Assembly: GCF_041379945.2 (NCBI RefSeq)
Contig: NZ_JBFTXJ020000017.1
Coordinates: 1-64,000, forward strand
Direction of reading: 5' to 3'
Length of the DNA stretch: 64,000 nt
From: Aneurinibacillus sp. REN35
GTDB taxonomy: Bacteria; Bacillota; Bacilli; Aneurinibacillales; Aneurinibacillaceae
The notes beneath the pieces were generated by a model that saw only the letters and a list, made by a program, of their open reading frames with translations, was not told the origin of the DNA and ran no database searches. Made by a program: the position numbers and the translations under genes. Positions within the stretch are counted from its first letter, which is position 1. The number at the start of each line of letters is the position of its first letter. Positions 61,512-64,000 of this stretch are shown here, piece after piece.

Positions 61512-63128
61512 ATGGTAGCAGCAGGAAAAAGAACACACAGATGGATATATGTCGGCATGCTGCTTCTCAGCATGCTTGCATGGTGCCTGATTCCGCTTTC
61601 CGGCGTGGTGTCCGCGGAACCGGAGTTTGCACCGGGGCAAAAAGCGTACAAGCTTGTGGAGTCTATGCCAAAAGACGGCAGCATTGTGTCGGCTACGCCA
61701 AAAGAGATTCGCCTGACATTTTCTGAGCCGATTAAAATCAAATACGCATCCATTTTTGATAATCGTAATCGGGAGTACAGTACAGGAAAGATCAAGGTGA
61801 ACCCGCAGGATGCGCGGCAGATTATTTTAACGCCGGCCAAAGAGCTGCTTCCCGGAACATATGGTGTGGAGTGGCAGGTTGAGGCATCAAGTACGATAGA
61901 TGAAGAAGATAAGGATCTTAAACGTGTGGGTCAGATTTATTTTGCAGTGCAGTCCCTGTCGCCTGCTCCGAAAAGTGCGGGGGCCGGCTTGATTGAGCAG
62001 TTGAGCCGTGAGACCTTGCCGAACTGGCTTGCGTTTTTTGGCATGGCTATATCGTTTGGCGGCACGTTCTTCGTTCAGTTTATTGCACGAAAGGAAGACA
62101 TACATAAACGCTGGCAGTATTGGCAGATTCCGATTTACTTTCTAACGGCGACGGCTGTCATGGTCTTGTTTTTTGTGCGGAAAGCGGCGCTGCCGGAGGC
62201 TACGCTGAATGAACTGGCCGCACTTCCCATTGGTTGGATTCCGTTGGTACAATTTTTTGTATTTGCCTTGATTTTTGGCATCTCATTTACGCGCTGGACC
62301 CTGCCGTTTGTCGGCGCCATGCTTGCGCTCAATGCCTGGGTCGGACGCTCCTACTCGCCTGAATACGGAAGCTGGATCGCAGTGCTGATGGACCTCATTC
62401 ATTTATTTGCACTCTCGATCTGGTTTGGCGGTCTGTTTGCGCTGGTGGTGCTCGCTCCGAAGGAAGGGCGATGGGAATGGTTCAAAGAAAAAGGGGCGGA
62501 GTTCTCGCGCTGGGCGCTGATCAGCATGATTCTGTTGATGCTGACGGGCATTGCGATGACAGTTGATTATGCCGACTCCTGGAATGATTTCATACGCAGC
62601 ATATGGGGTCTCACGATTCTGGTTAAGGTGGCGCTCGTTGCGTGCATTGCACTGCTTGGTGTGCTGCAACTGCGTGCCATGCGGAAGGGAAGTGAGAAAA
62701 ATACCCGTTGGTTGATTCGCCGGGCCAAATGGAGAGTAGGCCTTGGTATTGCCGTCCTGCTCATTTCTGCTGCGCTCGTTAATTTTGCACCCATTGCATC
62801 CGAGGTAGGCGGCATTCCAGCAAAAGTAACGAAGCAGGGAAGCACAGCGTACGCGACGATTTCTCCTTTTGTATCCGGATTTAATGAGGTAAACATTCGA
62901 TTTGAGAATGCGCCAGCTATTAAAGAGGTCTATGTGCGCTTCTCCGAGCTGCCTGAATATAACGCGCTAAATCGGGCATTTGATCTGGGGAATGGACGCT
63001 ATCTTATATCCGGTGATCAACTGCGTGTGCCTAGCGCAGCCTATATTAACGTAGAAGCGGTGACGCAAGACGGACGGATTATCGTGTATACATTCCCGCC
63101 GCGCGGCACGGCCTGGTGTGATATATAA
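61512..63128 (+). CDS. CopC-CopD fusion copper resistance/uptake protein
   Basis: About 538 residues: signal peptide (cleavage near VSA, 36), a CopC domain (about 40-150: VESMPKDGSIVSATPKEIRLTFSEPIK), eight or so helices of a CopD domain (about 180-430, with LIHLFALSIWFGGLFALVVL), and a 90-residue C-terminal extracytoplasmic domain. It likely moves copper across the membrane. The mature CopC start lacks the N-terminal His seen in the CopC protein encoded at 55796. Start ATG 61512 after aggagagaac. Confidence 0.88.
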   Translation: MVAAGKRTHRWIYVGMLLLSMLAWCLIPLSGVVSAEPEFAPGQKAYKLVESMPKDGSIVSATPKEIRLTFSEPIKIKYASIFDNRNREYSTGKIKVNPQDARQIILTPAKELLPGTYGVEWQVEASSTIDEEDKDLKRVGQIYFAVQSLSPAPKSAGAGLIEQLSRETLPNWLAFFGMAISFGGTFFVQFIARKEDIHKRWQYWQIPIYFLTATAVMVLFFVRKAALPEATLNELAALPIGWIPLVQFFVFALIFGISFTRWTLPFVGAMLALNAWVGRSYSPEYGSWIAVLMDLIHLFALSIWFGGLFALVVLAPKEGRWEWFKEKGAEFSRWALISMILLMLTGIAMTVDYADSWNDFIRSIWGLTILVKVALVACIALLGVLQLRAMRKGSEKNTRWLIRRAKWRVGLGIAVLLISAALVNFAPIASEVGGIPAKVTKQGSTAYATISPFVSGFNEVNIRFENAPAIKEVYVRFSELPEYNALNRAFDLGNGRYLISGDQLRVPSAAYINVEAVTQDGRIIVYTFPPRGTAWCDI

Positions 63129-63157
63129 TCTTGCTATTCTCGTTTGCGTATAGAAAA

Positions 63158-63191
63158 GGGAAGAGTCAGGTAAAGCTGATTCTTCTTTTTT
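63158..63191 (+). terminator. Terminator after the copper cluster
   Basis: aagagtcag and ctgattctt pair (one G-U) around gtaaag, followed by cttttttg. Confidence 0.8.
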
Positions 63192-63283
63192 GTGTTTTAT
63201 TTGCTAAAAATATAGACCGATGAAAATTTTCCCAGCTAATTTAGTCGTTTTGTTAATAATATTTAGAAATTTTAGAATATTAC

Positions 63284-63313
63284 TTGACACTATGAAAATA
63301 CACAAGCTATGAT
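63284..63313 (+). promoter_or_regulatory. Promoter of the amidohydrolase gene
   Basis: TTGACA, an 18-base spacer and TATGAT, 59 bp before the start codon. Confidence 0.65.
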
Positions 63314-63371
63314 AAAACCATCATGCAGTATAATTTCAAACAAATACCATGCCAAAAGGAGGAAAATAAAC

Positions 63372-64000
63372 TTGAAAAGATCATTTGCGGTGATCGTATC
63401 AATTGTTTTGCTTTTCAGCATGTTCTCAGGTCTCACTTTTGCTGCTGATTATTCGGAGAAGGCTGATTCAGTGTACCTGAACGGGACGATTTATACGGTG
63501 GATAGCACATTCTCTAAAGCAAGTGCCATGGCTATCAAAGAACAGAAGCTGCTCTATGTAGGAACTCAAGAAGAAGCTAAAAAATACATAGGTCCTGGTA
63601 CAAAGGTGATTGATCTAGAAGGGAAAACAGTGATTCCGGGATTGAATGACGGGCATCTTCATTTTCCATCCATGGGCATTAATTTACTGCAGGTGGACGG
63701 ATTTAATAAGCCCAAAGATGAAATTTTGAGTCTCGTAAAGCAAGAGGCGGCGAAAAGAAAGCCGGGTGAATGGATTCTTGGTCACGGTTGGAACCATGAA
63801 TTATGGCCCGATAAGAAGTTTCCAACCAAGCAAGAGCTTGATGCGGCCGCACCAAACAATCCAGTAATGATGGAGCGGGTGGACGGACATTCCATCTGGG
63901 TGAACTCCAAAGCGCTGGAGATTGGCGGCATCAGCAAGAGCACACCTGATCCTCAGGGTGGGGAAATTCTAAAGGATGCTAAGGGTGAGCCAACCGGTAT
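63372..64000 (+). CDS. Secreted amidohydrolase family protein (YtcJ-like), 5' part
   Basis: The gene runs off the right edge; about 209 codons are visible. TTG 63372 follows aaaaggaggaaaataaac, and the product starts with a signal peptide (cleavage near TFA, 24). Then come the composite beta-sheet part (LNGTIYTVDS, IDLEGKTVIPGLNDGHLHF) with the metal motif HLH, and GHGWNHELWP. YtcJ-type exoenzyme relatives hydrolyse amides or ring bonds; the substrate is unknown. The export signal is unusual for this family but occurs in Bacillales. Confidence 0.85.
   Translation, partial: MKRSFAVIVSIVLLFSMFSGLTFAADYSEKADSVYLNGTIYTVDSTFSKASAMAIKEQKLLYVGTQEEAKKYIGPGTKVIDLEGKTVIPGLNDGHLHFPSMGINLLQVDGFNKPKDEILSLVKQEAAKRKPGEWILGHGWNHELWPDKKFPTKQELDAAAPNNPVMMERVDGHSIWVNSKALEIGGISKSTPDPQGGEILKDAKGEPTG

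Overview
The window reads as a chromosomal segment of a low-to-mid GC Gram-positive spore-former-type bacterium (Bacillota, Bacillales; an Aneurinibacillus/Brevibacillus-like genus is my guess, not shown). Reasons: strong AGGAGG ribosome sites, many TTG/GTG starts, classic U-tract terminators, ydaO-type and ykkC-type riboswitches, a CstR persulfide regulon and lipoproteins typical of that group. I see no rRNA, tRNA, CRISPR, insertion sequence or prophage.

Layout. (1) 1-4.7 kb, plus strand: end of a TRAP permease, an MmgE/PrpD protein, the two subunits of a class I fumarase/tartrate-dehydratase-type enzyme and a DASS anion transporter: a dicarboxylate uptake/catabolism operon. (2) 4.8-18.1 kb: two loci built around one-component sigma-54 activators. 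The first activator sits between a sodium/solute symporter (with a 59-residue accessory membrane protein) and a large flavin/Fe-S enoate reductase; both targets have -24/-12 promoters. The second activator heads an operon with 5-oxoprolinase-type subunits (PxpB/PxpC) and faces a divergent amidase with its own -24/-12 promoter. (3) 18.2-28.2 kb: MarR plus MFS pump, an ABC-F ribosome-protection gene preceded by an uncatalogued leader peptide and two attenuator hairpins, a truncated old-yellow-enzyme remnant, a MetOD1 protein and metabolic genes.

(4) 28.4-34.1 kb: a reactive-sulfur (cst-like) regulon: TauE exporters, rhodanese-metallo-beta-lactamase fusion, rhodaneses, DsrE, TusA-rhodanese, TusA and the persulfide sensor CstR, with CstR-type operators (tandem at two promoters, single at the cstR promoter, one degenerate). 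(5) 34.2-39.8 kb: a lipoprotein binding protein, a sensor kinase and an NtrC-type regulator, followed by a sigma-54 promoter driving a thiosulfate-dehydrogenase-like dihaem cytochrome c: apparently a three-component sensor for a sulfur compound. (6) 40-50 kb: HtpX, then kdpFABC plus a kinase-less KdpD behind a c-di-AMP riboswitch on the minus strand, and a second c-di-AMP riboswitch in front of an MpsC-family gene on the plus strand: a potassium/sodium homeostasis island.

(7) 50-55.6 kb: ECF sigma with a membrane partner, an SDR, a catalase gene destroyed by two internal deletions, a GNAT gene with a sigma-54 promoter, two tiny proteins, and a paired SMR guanidinium exporter behind a guanidine-I riboswitch. 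(8) 55.7-63.1 kb: a copper-handling/respiration cluster (CopC, SCO1, YtkA-like, NosD, NosL, NosY, NosF, TlpA, CopC-CopD fusion) that carries Nos maturation factors but no nosZ in view. The window ends inside a secreted amidohydrolase gene.

Most striking: five sigma-54 promoters in 64 kb, the candidate SBP-kinase-regulator-TsdA system, two c-di-AMP riboswitches around cation genes, the ABC-F leader, and several genes under 60 codons.
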